Shown here piece after piece: positions 1 to 11,419 of a DNA stretch of 64,000 nt (positions within the stretch are counted from its first letter, which is position 1; every line of letters begins with the position of its first letter). Source of the DNA: Filobasidium wieringae. Its lineage: Eukaryota; Basidiomycota; Tremellomycetes; Filobasidiales; Filobasidiaceae. A program made the translations under genes and the position numbers. Where the stretch lies: positions 1,908,146-1,972,145 of the forward strand of contig BCIV01000001.1 in the NCBI GenBank assembly GCA_001600055.1. Reading direction: 5' to 3'. Below the pieces are notes generated by a model that made no database searches, had not been told where the DNA came from, and saw only the letters and a list, made by a program, of their open reading frames with translations.

Positions 1-736
1 CCCTTTCCACTCCCGTTCAAGGAGAGGGGATGGGTGTGCTTACTGTAAGGGTTCTTGGGCTGTGGGACGGGCAAGAGACAAGGGAAACGGGAGGGGGGGG
101 GTGGTTAGTATACGTTCTCAAAGTGTCGTTGAAAGGTTATGGGATGGGAGATGAAAGATGGGGCTGGGAGATGGGAGATGAGAGGGGGGGGACTTACGTC
201 GGCCAAAGCCTCGGGAGCTGTGGAGAGAGCAATGGGAGGTGGTCAGTTTGGTTGTTTGTCTTTAGGTTGGTGGGCGTGCGGTTTGATTGGGTGGGNGGGT
301 GGGTGGTGAGAGGATCAGGAGTAGGGGATTAGGACGAGAGGATGAGAAGGGGAGAGAGGGGTTGTTTGCCGTTCTTTTTGAATTGGGTACGATGTGTTCT
401 CTTCGAACCGCCCGTAATCCCGACATTACGACCAGCACCCAACACCCGACTCGCTAACCCGAGCCTGCAGAAAGTTTGAAAAGGGCGGGGACGAAGGACG
501 TACTGTTGACGGCCATATCCTGCAACTTGGCTACCCCAAAGTAGGTGATAAAGGTCGCTACGATGAAGGGAGCGAGGGGACGGGCGAACTGATGTGCGTG
601 GGCAGGATTAGAGTGTTTGAGATCGATCGTTCGGAGTAACAGGAACGAGGGTTCGTCAGTATTCTTCTCGGTATAGCGGACTGAAGGGGACGAGAGATGG
701 GCTTACGGGAGTGGGCCAAGCACGGAGTCCGAACAT
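1..736 (-). CDS. ATP18: F1Fo-ATP synthase subunit j (ATP18), 3' end beyond window
   Basis: Small membrane subunit of the mitochondrial F1Fo-ATP synthase that sits in the Fo sector and supports dimer formation. The first exon (736-707) encodes MFGLRAWPTP. Exon 2, ending at 504, gives FARPLAPFIVATFITYFGV followed by AKLQDMAVN. Then comes a 20-nt exon (217-198, TPEALAD) and an exon from 59 to the window edge (PKNPYSKH...). WPTP, the single hydrophobic helix and the DPKNP tail match the family. Splice phases 0/1/0 agree at every junction. The stop codon lies left of the window. The long intron 218-503 holds G-rich repeats and the only N (296). It is divergent from SNU13, 455 bp apart. Confidence 0.85.
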
Positions 737-1191
737 CTTTTTAGAGTTTTGTCTGTGGGGGGACGGTCGGTTGTCAGTCTGTGGCTGTCGTCGAGGAGGT
801 GCAGGTGGGGTTGAGTATACGGACTTGCAAGTTTCGAGTGTGGAAGAGCGAGCGAGCGAGGTCGAGGGAGAGAAGAATGGAGAATGGTCAGGTCGGATGT
901 GATGTCCAATTCCAACGGAAGAGCTCGTGTCCGTCCAAATCCCTGAAGCTCGAGTTAATAGCTTCACCCGGTTTGGGAAAAGTACCACCAGTAAAACTCG
1001 TCCTTTGCATCCGCGCGAGACAAGTATTTCTCGCTTTCGCTTTTTACATCGACTTGCGCAACTTCGCTGCCTCGACGGATTTCTCCTTTTCCCACAAATC
1101 CAAACAGTCTCGACCAGTGATCCAACGTCGTGAGGTCATCCAACTACATCCACATCCACATCCACATCCCACACACGCACACGCACACACG
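737..1191. promoter_or_regulatory. divergent promoter region ATP18/SNU13 with CA-rich microsatellite
   Basis: 455 bp between the two start codons. The SNU13-proximal side (about 1145-1190) is a pyrimidine/A-rich leader made of repeated CCACAT followed by a CACACG microsatellite. No TATA box is obvious. ORFs in this stretch are low-complexity and not supported as genes. Confidence 0.5.
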
Positions 1192-1754
1192 ATGGCCAGC
1201 ACCACTCCCAACCCCAAGGCTTTCCCCCTCGCCAACGCTCAACTGACCAACCAGATCCTCGACCTGGTCCAGCAGGCGTCTCACTACCAGCAGCTCAAGA
1301 AGGGTGCTAACGAGGCCACGAAGACTCTGAACCGTGGGATCTGCGAGTTTATCATCATGACTGCCGGTGAGCCACGCTCTCCCCTTCCACCGCGCACATA
1401 GCAGCACCGAACTGAATCCTCTCCCCCCCCCCTCTTTCCCCGCTTACATAGATACGGAACCCATCGAGATCCTACTCCACCTCCCGCTCTTGTGCGAAGA
1501 CAAGAACGTCCCCTACGTCTTCCTCCCCTCCAAGACCGCCCTCGGACGAGCATGCGGCGTCTCCCGGGCCGTCATCGCCGCTAGTATCACCACCAACGAG
1601 GCGAGGGAGTTGAACTCCCAGATCCAGAGCGTCAAGGTGGGTCCAGCGTCTTTTTCGCGCCTTTTTGCTCTCTTTTGGGGGGGAAATGTGTTGAACCTTT
1701 GGTTTGGTCTTGGTCTTGGTTTTATAGCAACAAATCGAGAAACTCTTGATCTAA
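1192..1754 (+). CDS. SNU13: U4/U6.U5 snRNP and box C/D snoRNP protein SNU13 (15.5K, L7Ae family)
   Basis: Kink-turn RNA-binding protein shared by the spliceosomal U4 snRNP and box C/D snoRNPs; acts in the nucleus and nucleolus. Three exons: 1192-1366, 1452-1636, 1728-1754; phases 1 and 0 close exactly. Translation starts [14 protein letters not shown] and contains [15 protein letters not shown] and [20 protein letters not shown]. It continues with LGRACGVSR and [11 protein letters not shown], and ends QQIEKLLI. These are near-invariant L7Ae/SNU13 blocks. Length (about 128 aa) is normal. The long ORFs overlapping this gene on either strand are shadows. Confidence 0.97.
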
Positions 1755-3513
1755 ACGACCCTCTTCCCTCAATCGCCCTCGGTCCGCTCTCATTCTGTTT
1801 ACAAAAGCAAGATCTCAAGATCGCAAGAGAACGAAGACGGAGAGGAAAAATGGGTGGAAGCGGTGGAAGACGGCCGGGCGTTGAGGGAAAGAGGGGGGGG
1901 GGGGATTCCTTGATTGTTGTATTCCCCTGTACACCTTGCGAATCGCGTGTGCTGTGTGCTGTGTGTTGTGCGTTGGAGTGTATGGAAATGGAATGAGATT
2001 GTGGGAATCTTGTTTGAGAACCTCGTGTGTTCGCGGACGACAGGTCGAGCGATGTACCCATCGGTTCGGTCAAGGTCAAGGTCAAGGTCTCGAAGACTGG
2101 GAATTCGGAGGGGGACGGGAAGATTGTGTTTTTGGTTGCGCCGGTGATACGTTTTACACGGGTTTCAATTAAAGTCATCGAAAGGACAGGCACGGAGCTT
2201 CATCTAGGGAAGCATCTACGAATTCCCGAGTATGGATTTGCTTGAGGAACTCATCGCTGGGGTAATTGGTAAGCTAGGGATGTTAGGTCTGGTCCTGGAT
2301 CAGGTGGCAGTCGTTTTGAACTGGGAATCGATAAGTGATGAGTTTCACATTTGGTGTTTTTATATCGTCCGGTTCGTATTCTCCAGCGGCTTCCTCCCTC
2401 CTCTTGAATCGGTCCCGCTACTTCCTCCGAGATGCGAATGACACTCCTCCTTCTGAAATCTGCAACGACCAGTTGGCTTTCGCTTCAGTTCTCCTGTGGT
2501 GCCCTTCTCGATGTCACCCTTTGACATGATGCGAAAGGCAAAGATGGACGCGCCTCGGGGTCGGAGTCGCGGCGCGGCACTCTGGAACATCTCAAACCCG
2601 TCGCATTCGATAAGACCTTCCACCTCACCTCAAGCCCTCTACTGTGGCAAGATGATGATGGATCGTATTGTTGTATGAATTTAGATAGATCATGGAATTG
2701 ATCATGAGGTACCTACGTGTTGGGGAGAGGGAGGAGATATGATGAGCCCTCGATAAGGGGGGACTTGGTAAACTCCTGGAAGGTTATGAAGAAAAAGAGG
2801 TGCCGAATAGTAGTATAACGACCGGCTGATGGTTGCTGGCCTGACAGCTGATTCGATAAAATCGCGGACGGCGATGGCAGTGACAACGCTGAATATGTTA
2901 TCTGAGCTCGAATATCTTGCAACCACTCGAGCCACCTGTCACGAAGCGAGACCCAGAGCTCTGAAGTTGCGAGCGTTCGCTCCAGAAACCTGGTGACGAT
3001 TCTGTCTCCAGCTGGTTGTATGGTCAAGGAAGATCACGGACTCACCTGTGGGACCCGCGCAGCGATTGGACGGCATGACTCGAGACTACGTAAGTGGATC
3101 GACCGTGCAGTCCGAGATTTGATGGCTCCGTCTCGGTGCCAGCTCGTGATCCGCTCATGGAACAGCGAGTCTGCTGACTTTACAGCAACGGCGCCAATCA
3201 TAGCTGCCCCGCTCATATCTCAATTTCAATGTCAAAGTGAGCTAGACTTCTGACCATTCATCAGTTTGATCCCATACTTTTCGTGTCAAGGGACACTGCC
3301 AGCTATGGCCCCGCAGAGGTACAGACGCTTGTGCTCGTAGGCTATCATCAATTCGGTAAGGCATTCGTCACCCATCGTTTGTTAGTCGTTTTCGCCTCGA
3401 TATCCCTGACATGGTCGCGAAACCGGGACCGACGTGGCGACAACATGACCATCCCTAGCCAACCAGGCTCATTCCATGACCAAACGAAAAAAAGCAAACA
3501 CCCACGCCCCATC
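1755..3513. other. 1.76-kb stretch without a recognised gene
   Basis: Contains a poly-G run near 1895-1906, short direct repeats such as CAAGGT x3 near 2068-2085, and several ORFs with no recognisable domain. On the minus strand, 3216 to about 2710 can be read as two exons joined at a GTGAGT donor near 3046 (first residues MSGAAMIGAVAVKSADS). The downstream frame is not convincing, so I do not call a gene. SNU13 3' UTR and the terminator of the transporter gene probably occupy the two ends. Confidence 0.4.
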
Positions 3514-5615
3514 TCAAGCGAAAATCACATTCGAAGCCCAATCGCCTTTCCTCATCCTTAACCTTTTCTCGCCCTCCTCATCGACCTTCAACGTTCCACC
3601 TCCATTGACGAAATCCAGCCCCGTCCCGTCCCCCCTCAACTTGACTTGCCCCGCCTTGAGCCCGTCCCAGATGTGATAATCTGACGCGTCGGAGACTTCC
3701 TTGGGCACGCCGAGGGTTTTGGAGATGAACACGTTGTACAGGGTCATGGGGAAGTTGATCAGCCAGAATAGAGAGACCCAGCATGTCCCGAAGACTTGGA
3801 TCGCGCTGGTCGTAAAAGGAAGATATGTGATCGGCCGTGAGTCCAAAACGCGCTCTTCTCACGTCGCCAACCTAAATACCGAGACGGGACTGACGTGCAT
3901 GTACGGGAAGGCAGTTGGCTCCCCAGCTGTCCAATGGCCATGAAGAACCCGACGAGCGGGAAGGTGAAGCTCCACCAACTGATGGCCCATTTGAATTGTC
4001 TATCGTGTATCATCCCTCTTATCCAAATCGTCAGGATCGAGAGGAAGAGGTATAGACCCATTCCCTGTGTCGTGAATACGAAACGGACGGAGAATGAATT
4101 TGGGTTGGGTTTGAGAGAAAGGGGAGGGAGGGAAGAGGAAGGGACGTACGAGGAGAGGGAAACTGAACCAGACGTTTATATATTGAAAGACTTGACCGCC
4201 GTTCCCCCCCGCTTGGAGGATATTGGAGACGGGGAAAACCTCTACGGCCCTGTTTCCGAGGTTCAAAAACGCTAGCCCCATCATCACGAGTTCTTCAACA
4301 AGCCGCTTTCCTCTCAACCCACCACCCTGGAACGGGACTCACCAAAAGCGGTGAACCCCGGAGGACCTACGGCGATCAATAAACCCGGAATACTAGTCGG
4401 CGCGGGGTTGGGGAGTAACATCGCCCTCGCCTGCCAGACGGCCAGTTTCAAGAGCGACAACATGAATCCCAAACCTTGTAGCCAGAAACTGAGGACGACG
4501 ATGTACCCGGCTTCCGTGCTTGGGAGTTGGGTCGCGAGGGCTGAACCGATCGTTCCGGATAACATGAAGGGCTGATTGGACCGGGTACCGGTTCAGTGCT
4601 GGGTTTGGGAAGGTGTTGGGATGGTGGGAATGAGGATTGGGCGACGCACGAAGAAGAGGAGACAATCTGCCGGTGTGATCGTTTCTAGGCTCCTGTACCT
4701 TCCTCTGAGCGTGATCTCCAGTGTCATAGCGATCGTCAATGAGACTGTATCGTATGTGTGTCAAATCGATATGAGAGAAAATACCTTGTTCAGTTGAGAC
4801 CAAGAGGGAAAAGCGAAAGAAAAAGGGATGGACCGACCTGCGATGTACACCCAGTAGACGACGTACATTGTCCTGGTCAACCAGAAACCGGTATAGGGGA
4901 TCCCGTAGTCCACGATCCCTACGAACCTACATCAGTTTGCAGCCGGGAGGACGAATCGAAATCGAACCAGGTCGGGAAGATCGATCAGTATACCGTTACA
5001 AACCGATCGGACGAAAAACGGGGCCAGACGGGCGGGACATACAGGGTAGCACAAGCAAGTCCGAAACAAGGGATGTAAATCCCATCCTCGTGATCATAAA
5101 AACTATCCCTCCAACTCCTCGGGTGATATACCAGACGGGATAAGATCCCTGCGGTATTGATCAAGAAGAGGACGAGGTTTATGAGGAAGAAGACGGTGCC
5201 CAGGGCGTGTTGACCTGGGAAGGTGTAGGGGGAGGAGATACCGTAGAGAAGGATGGAGACCCCGCCTGTCCCCATGTTGGCTGTGTAGCAGCTGGAAGAC
5301 GGAACTGAGTAGTGAGTCTTGAAAGAGGTAGAGGATTTGTGTGAAGGAGAGACGAAGGCTTACTTCCATGTCCAATATTGACTCCTCTCCTTCCAACCTG
5401 ATCACGAGACATTCGAGCGCGATCAGTCCTCCTCTCCTGTGTATGCCGTACGGGCGACTCGTGCACCCACCTCGAGGAGGCTCTACCTTTCCTTTCCTGG
5501 CGTTCGTAACGGCATCCTTGCCTTGCTTGATGGCTCGAGCGTTATCTCGTTTGGCTTGTGATGCCGCTTGAGTCTCGGTGGTGAGGTTGTTGGACGAGGC
5601 TGAGTGGGATGACAT
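3514..5615 (-). CDS. TDT-family transporter (C4-dicarboxylate/malate or sulfite exporter type)
   Basis: Multi-pass plasma-membrane carrier of the tellurite-resistance/dicarboxylate transporter family, which includes Mae1 (malate uptake) and SSU1 (sulfite efflux). About nine exons; the start ATG at 5615 (MSSHSASSNN) opens a 48-codon hydrophilic tail. The hallmark W-x-W-N then M-G-T-G-G-V-S block follows at exons 2-3 (5397-5364, from 5291). Later exons give VDYGIPYTGFW and, after a junction at 4650/4571, ITPADCLLFF-PFMLSGTIGS. Further on come FPVSNILQAGG, GMGLYLFLSILTIW, WWSFTFPLVGFFMA and a cytosolic C-tail ending at 3514. Family assignment is firm; the substrate is not. Its divergent neighbour is malic enzyme, which favours malate. 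Confidence 0.85.
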
Positions 5616-5909
5616 TGTGTGGGCTGGGAAAGAAGAGGAGCGGTGTGCATTGTATGAGGTGTGGTGGATGGTGGTTGCAGCTTTCCAGTAGTTCACAGCA
5701 GCGCAGCGTTGTGATTTGCGGATATTCAACGGCGAACGACGTTGGTTACCACCTTCTCAGCTTTCGCTAGGCTGGCGTGATGACGTAAGACGATGCTCAC
5801 CTCGACTCGTAAACCTCTCTCAACGGTTCATATATCACCCAGAATCTTCTTCGCTGTCACCGCTACCACACTGCTACTCCACTTACCGCTCCCTACCACA
5901 CACAACGCA
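5616..5909. promoter_or_regulatory. shared divergent promoter, TDT transporter / malic enzyme
   Basis: 294 bp separate the two start codons of a dicarboxylate-type transporter and malic enzyme. The side next to the malic enzyme ATG is CT/CA-rich (TACCACACACAACGCA just before ATG), typical of a fungal 5' leader. No TATA box is clear. The two genes are probably co-regulated from here. Confidence 0.5.
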
Positions 5910-8224
5910 ATGCCAAAACTAAAAATCGCCCTACGCGGGGAAGCCCTACTCCTCAACCCATCCCTAAACAAAGGCTCAGCCTTTACCCGTTCGGAAAGAG
6001 AAGCGTTCGGTCTAGTAGGATTATTACCTCTCCAATCGAATACCCTGGAAGAACAGATGGCTAGGGCTTATGAACAGTATGGATCCCACGATTCGGATTT
6101 GAGTAAGAACACTTTCTTGCAGAGTTTGAAAGGTTCGTCCCCGAGTGTTGTTTTTATTGTCAAGTAGAGGTTGTTCGTCTGATTTTGATTGAGACGATCG
6201 GGATTTTGTACATCAAAATCAGCTCAGAATTGGGTCCTCTTCTATTCCCTGATCAATAAACATCTTAAAGAAATGTTCCCCATCATCTACACCCGTAAGC
6301 TCTTCATCTTCTCGTCTCTAACCACCCCTCCGTCTCTGACCCATACCCCTCCCCCATTCCTCTTCCCCGACCACCCGCGCACACAGCGACCGAAGCCCAA
6401 GCAATCTCAAACTTCTCTCACCTATTCAGAAGACCAGAAGGACTCTGGCTCTCCCCCTCGGACGAGGACCATATGGAGCAATCCCTCGTGAACGCCATGA
6501 GGGGGAGGGAATTGGATTTGATCGTCGTCTCCGATGGGGAGGCCATCTTGGGGATTGGAGATCAGGGGAGTGGAGCTATTGGGATTAGTAGGTGGGTCTT
6601 TTCGTTTTACTTGTCCTTCTTGGTTTGGCCGTTTCACTTGTGCTGATTTGTTCATTCGTTTGTCCGTCCGTCCGTTGGCTGTTACGCTCGTTCGATAGCG
6701 CAAAAGGAATGATCTATACCCTCGTAGCAGGTGTAGACCCCGCCAAGATCTTACCTATCGCTTTGGATGTGGGGACGAACAACAAGGATCTATTGGACGA
6801 TGACATGTACCTCGTTCGTCAACTCTCCTTTTTCCCGTCTCAGGGCAGAAAAGTGATGATTTACTCGAGACACCCCCCTCCCTCGGAACCAACAGGGCTG
6901 GCCAAACCCCCGAATCAGGGGAGAACCTTACACCCGATTCCTCGATAAATTCGTATCCTTGATCAAAAAGTATCAACCCGCCGCGCTCCTCCATTTCGAA
7001 GACTTCGGGGTGGACAATGCGCAGTCTTTATTGGATACTTATCGGGATGGGTTCAAGGTGTTTAATGATGATGTTCAGGGTACGGGGGCTGTCACCGTGA
7101 GTCCCCAGCGGGTGCGACAGGGGGAGAGAGAGAGCGAAGGGGGGATGAGTGGGAGGGTAATAGGGGTAGGGCTGACCCGTTTTTTTCTTTCTCAGTTGGC
7201 GACCATTCAAGCGGGGTTGGAAGTGACCAAGAGTAGATTATCCGATCAGAGGATAATCAGTTTCGGGGCGGGTTCTGCCGGATTGGGGATCGCTAGGCAA
7301 TTGAGAGACGCCGCGATGCTCCTGGACGACGTTTCCGAGGACAAGGCGAACGGGATGATCTTCCTGGTCGATAAACATGGGTTACTCAAGGAGGGGATCG
7401 CCGGGAAGATCAGGGAGGGGATCGATAAGGGTTTCATCAGGCCGGATCGTGAGGGCGGAGAGATGGGGAGTTGGCCAGAGGGGGAGAATGGGCTTTTGGA
7501 AGTCGTCAAGAGAGTCAAACCGACCGTTTTGATCGGGACTAGTACGGTCTCTGGGGCTTTCGATGAGGACGTTATCAGGGCTATGGCAGAGGGGACGGAG
7601 AGACCGATCGTCTTGCCCGTAAGTCTCCTCTTGTCGCGCATGCCCGTCTCAGTGAAGGTGAAACGCTAAGCCGACGATCGACGGGGATAGCTCTCCAACC
7701 CGACTTCCAAGTGCGAAGCTCAACCTCAGGATATAATGAATTGGACCAAAGGTAAGGCCCTCATCGCCACCGGCTCACCCTACGATCCCGTCGATATCCC
7801 AGACGTTTCCGAAAAGTACCAAGTCGCCGAATGTAACAACGCCCTCGTCTACCCCGGATTGGGAATGGGAGCGATCGTCGCCAAGGCGAGCAAGGTGACG
7901 GATAAGATGATCGTCGCCGCTTGCAAGGCGTTGGGGCAGATGAGTCCCGCCAGGAAGGACCCGAAGAAACCTTTACTTCCTGACTTTCAAGGTCAGTTCC
8001 CGGTTGTCGATTGGTCGCACTCCGCGTTTACTGACCCTGTTTGTGATACAGACGCACAAGCGGTCAACAAGGAAATCGCGCTGGCCGTCATCAAGCAGGC
8101 GATCGAGGAGGGCGTATCGGACTTGAAGGTCCCCGAGGACGAGCTCCGAGATTATTTGGAGAAGCGGATCTGGAAGGCCGAATACGCCGAATACGAGTAT
8201 GATAAAGGTGGACTGGGCTTTTGA
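5910..8224 (+). CDS. MAE1: malic enzyme (malate dehydrogenase, decarboxylating; probably mitochondrial NAD-type)
   Basis: Converts L-malate to pyruvate and CO2 with reduction of NAD(P)+. Starts MPKLKIALRGEALL at 5910 and runs through about eight exons. Recognisable blocks in order: GLLPLQSNTLEEQ, RRPEGLWLSPSDED, LIVVSDGEAILGIGDQG, LPIALDVGTNN and ALLHFEDFGVDNA. Then FNDDVQGTGAVT, the Rossmann motif ISFGAGSAGLGIARQL (7256 on), VLIGTSTVSGAFDEDVI, LSNPTSKCEAQ, ALIATGSPYDPV and NNALVYPGLGMGAIV. It ends DKGGLGF at 8224. Metal-binding and catalytic Lys/Asp blocks are intact. I see no clear long presequence, so location is inferred from the family. Cofactor preference cannot be read by eye. Confidence 0.95.
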
Positions 8225-9173
8225 GGCGGTCCGGTTCTTCACCAGATGGAGATACTAAACAGGAACGAAACTCGAATAGATACTATAGATGAGAGGAACG
8301 AAACGAAACCCCATGCATGAGGCACGTATATAGTCCTCGATAACGATGTAGCCATAAACTTTCCTGATGTAATATGTAGCGACACATTTGAGCGTAGTCA
8401 AGCAGGATCTTACCGTCAACCGATGGAAACCACGGTTTACGAGACATGGCGATTGCATCTAATGGGATGACGAGACTTTAGGTCATCTCTTCTTCTTTAA
8501 ATATGACACCGGTAGCCTGCGCCCCTCTCAAGCAGGAAGCAGTGGCCGCGCTACAGAAGGAGGGAGAGCAGGATGGTGGTATATCCGTCGATCTACTGGA
8601 TAAGGCTGGAGGAGGAAGCGATAACACGGGCCGCTGAACGGGGAGAAAGAGAGTACGACGTCAAATCAGATCATTGCAGCCTTGAGCCTTGACGAGGTCC
8701 GCAAACCGCTTCATATGGAGTGGATCTCCTCACCGAGCTTCTCCCAAGCCTTCCTTTTCTCCATCTGAGAATGCTCGTACCTGTACACTGGGTTGTACTG
8801 CTCTTGCTGCAGGTGCGGCTCGAAAGGATCTAGGCTGCCATTTCCTCATCAGGGTGCTATCATTGGACGGATGATGAGCAAACTCCTTGATACCTGAAGT
8901 GATACTGAGAGGAAGCAAGTGTACGCGAAGACAGTAGCCCTTAACCTCATGGTTCCCTCGTGTCGATATTTGGCAGCCTGAAACACTGCTTGTCGAGACC
9001 CCTTCTATCGACACCTCCTCTCTATCTTGCGCACCACTCGCGGTTGATTTGATGTTTCTTTCACAAACTGTTTATGGACTGTACATACCTATACGGAGCT
9101 GACCTGCACGGCGGTCTTCAATCGTGTTACAACCTTTGACTGCATTTCTTTGTCTAACGCTCGAGCCTTTCCT
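8225..9173. other. intergenic region with one possible small minus-strand coding exon
   Basis: 949 bp between malic enzyme and the GNAT gene. On the minus strand 8845-8711 is open for 45 codons and reads like real protein (LDPFEPHLQQEQYNPVYR, then charged MEKRKAWEKLGEEIHSI and a stop). An upstream piece ending QYHFS near 8890 would splice to it in phase. I cannot find a confident start, so only a possible exon of an unknown small protein is noted. A 44-codon plus-strand ORF from 8503 has nothing to support it. Confidence 0.35.
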
Positions 9174-9945
9174 TCAAGCTCGAGGTTTCCTGATCATCAC
9201 CGGCACTTCCAGTCCTCTTTCACGACCCCGGATATCATACCGTAATACCTCTTCGAATCCTACTTTCCGATATAAAGCTTGTCCCTCTGGTGAGCTCTCC
9301 AACTGGACAGCGAGGTGAGAAGGGATGTTGTCGAGGCGGTTTTGAAGGAGAAGCTGGCCCAGGCCTTGTCTGTGGTATGCTGGATCGATAGCAAAGATCT
9401 CTAGGTACCTGATTGATTAAAATGGGTCGAGTGACGTTGGAGCCAATGCATGATCAAGCGAGAGGCAATAGGACCTACCAATGCTCCTTGCCCTGATGCA
9501 GCTCATCCCGTTTAGCTTGCATGATCCCGTAGACACCATTCCAGCCTTCTAAGTCCACAGGTTCATACATGTCCCTCAATTCAGGACTCAAACTCGCTTT
9601 GTCGGTAGACTCGAAAGTTCTGTATCTAATTCCAGGTGGCTGCCATACGCTCAAACCGACTGCCACTCCATGCTCTGCTGTACCCGGTTCATTCCGGACC
9701 ACCTTCCATGCTTGCTTTCCATTTTTTAAGCCGTACACCAGTCGCTTAGTGTACGACTTGGATCGTTCGGCGGCTGGAGGGTAGGGTACATTGTAGTAAG
9801 CTCTTTGGAATTCGCTGGCGTCCCCGTTGAAAGCCCGTTCGAGTACTCGGATTGCTGAATCGATGTCATCTGCCGAGTTTGGGTCCAAAGGCTCGATACG
9901 AAATCTGCTGAACGAACGTGGGACCGAGTTGGACGTAGCAGACAT
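9174..9945 (-). CDS. GNAT-family N-acetyltransferase
   Basis: Transfers an acetyl group from acetyl-CoA to an unknown amine. Two exons, 9945-9479 and 9408-9174, joined in phase 2 through a 70-nt intron; 233 residues. Motif A lies just after the junction: YLEIFAIDPAYHRQGLGQLL, residues about 157-175, with the Q-x-x-G-x-G/A acetyl-CoA loop at HRQGLGQ. A motif-B-like piece ALYRKVGFEEV follows. The first half has the open, charged composition usual for fungal GNATs of this size. It is divergent from the cutinase gene, 689 bp apart. Substrate unknown. Confidence 0.85.
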
Positions 9946-10634
9946 CGGTAGTAGTGAGATCCGATCTATGTTCCGAAACTAATTGGAGGCTTTATTCTGG
10001 CTCAATTGCCGGCGATTAGAGTGGTAAAATCAGGTGACGATTGACACGTCGATGACTCGAGCCCCGCACGAATGGGTAGGTGAGTCGGCTGGTTCAAGCT
10101 TGAGTGGGGTTGCGACCTGACCCTGGAATCGGCCGTCAGCCTGGCAGCCAATTGGATTGAGGAGGATAGCCGACAGTAACTTTCCGGCTTACAGTAACCT
10201 TCGCTCCCAAACGACATTCTCCATATCGATCGTCTTGGTCGGAGTCAATCTTTGGCCAGATCCATGCGCTACGCGCGCTAATAAGCGGGGCCTGGTCCTG
10301 ATCAGCGGCCGCTTGTGCTAGCGCATGGCATCTGACAGAACGACCAGTTCACGAGCTAGACATCTTGCGATCGACCTAATACGGATATGATCCTAGTGCA
10401 AGGACCTGGTGCTCCGGTTATTCGCTAGTACTTTTTTCCGAATCTTAGAGATCTTAGACACCGATTCTTACCAACGATGCAACCAGGATTCGGCCACCTG
10501 GAAACGTATATATAGGGGCAACTATCGCCGGTTGTCCATCTCGATCTTTGCCTCACATGAACCCATCATTCTGCACCAAGTACCTCCTTGACTCGAACAA
10601 CTAACACCCTTCGATCGACTTTACTATCACTACC
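9946..10634. promoter_or_regulatory. divergent upstream region of GNAT and cutinase genes, TATA box at 10507
   Basis: 689 bp. A perfect TATATATA at 10507-10514 lies about 120 bp upstream of the cutinase ATG, in a pyrimidine-rich leader. Inverted-repeat-like GCGCTACGCGCGC sits near 10268-10280. No gene recognised. A strong TATA fits a highly inducible secreted enzyme (inference). Confidence 0.55.
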
Positions 10635-11419
10635 ATGCTATCTCAACTCCTCATCGTAGCTACTACCTTGTTGGCTGCCGTCGACGCCAGCCCCGTCGCC
10701 AGAGCCACCTGCTCGAAATACACCCTCATCGACACCCGAGGGACTGGCGAGGCCCAGGGTCCTTCTGCAGGATTCAGGACCATGAACTCGCAGATTCTTT
10801 CTCAGCGATCCGGCGGTCAAGAATACGATACCGTTTACGCTGCCGATTTCAGTCAAAACTCCGCTGCGGGTACTCAGGATATCATCAACCAGGTCAACAG
10901 GCAGTTGGCTACTGATCCTGCCCATTGCTTCATCCTTGAGGGATACTCCCAGGGAGCTGCCGCTACTGTCGCGGCCCTGCCTAGGCTCACTGGCACTGCG
11001 TTCGACGCTGTCAAGGGTAAGTCAGATATACGCTCATCAAGCCAGATCAATGCTGATGGACTGGAATCTCTGTAGGTGTCTTTTTGATCGGAAACCCTGA
11101 TCACAAGGCCGGATTGGCCTGCAACGTTGATACCAACGGAGGTACCACCACCAAGAACGTCAACGGAATCTCCGCCACTTATCAAGCAGGGATCCCTTCC
11201 AACTGGGTCTCGAAGACCCTTGACGTCTGCAACTACGTGAGTCTAGCATTTTTTTTCTCCTAAAGACACGGTTCCTGATCTTCAATCTGCTTCAATCTTT
11301 AGGGAGACGGTGTATGTGACACCACTCACGGACAAGGGATCAACGCACAGCATCTTGCCTACCCTAACTCCGCCAGCACTCAGAGCCAAGGAGTCAAGTT
11401 CGTCCTTGCCAGGATCTAG
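10635..11419 (+). CDS. secreted cutinase-like esterase
   Basis: Serine esterase of the cutinase family, expected to hydrolyse cutin-type polyesters and other aliphatic esters outside the cell. Three exons 10635-11016, 11076-11236, 11303-11419; 219 residues. Residues 1 to about 19 form a signal peptide (MLSQLLIVATTLLAAVDAS). Nucleophile Ser105 sits in the motif E-G-Y-S-Q-G. The catalytic Asp is in CNYGDGVCD and the His in AQHLAYPN. Paired cysteines match the family disulfides. Oxyanion-side motif DTRGTGE is present. The layout resembles the basidiomycete cutinase-like enzymes described from Cryptococcus-type yeasts, some of which attack biodegradable polyesters; substrate range here is inference. 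Confidence 0.93.

Noticed and set aside
1367..2193. Long ORFs on both strands overlapping SNU13 introns and 3' region
   Set aside because: SNU13 exons explain the conserved sequence; these ORFs cross its introns and contain poly-G.
2702..3216. Two-exon minus-strand reading starting MSGAAMIGAVAVKS
   Set aside because: The N-terminal exon has a good GTGAGT donor but the downstream frame has a stop or an unconvincing sequence; no family fits.
8503..8637. 44-codon plus-strand ORF starting MTPVACAPLKQ
   Set aside because: Too short and unsupported by context or conservation that I can judge.
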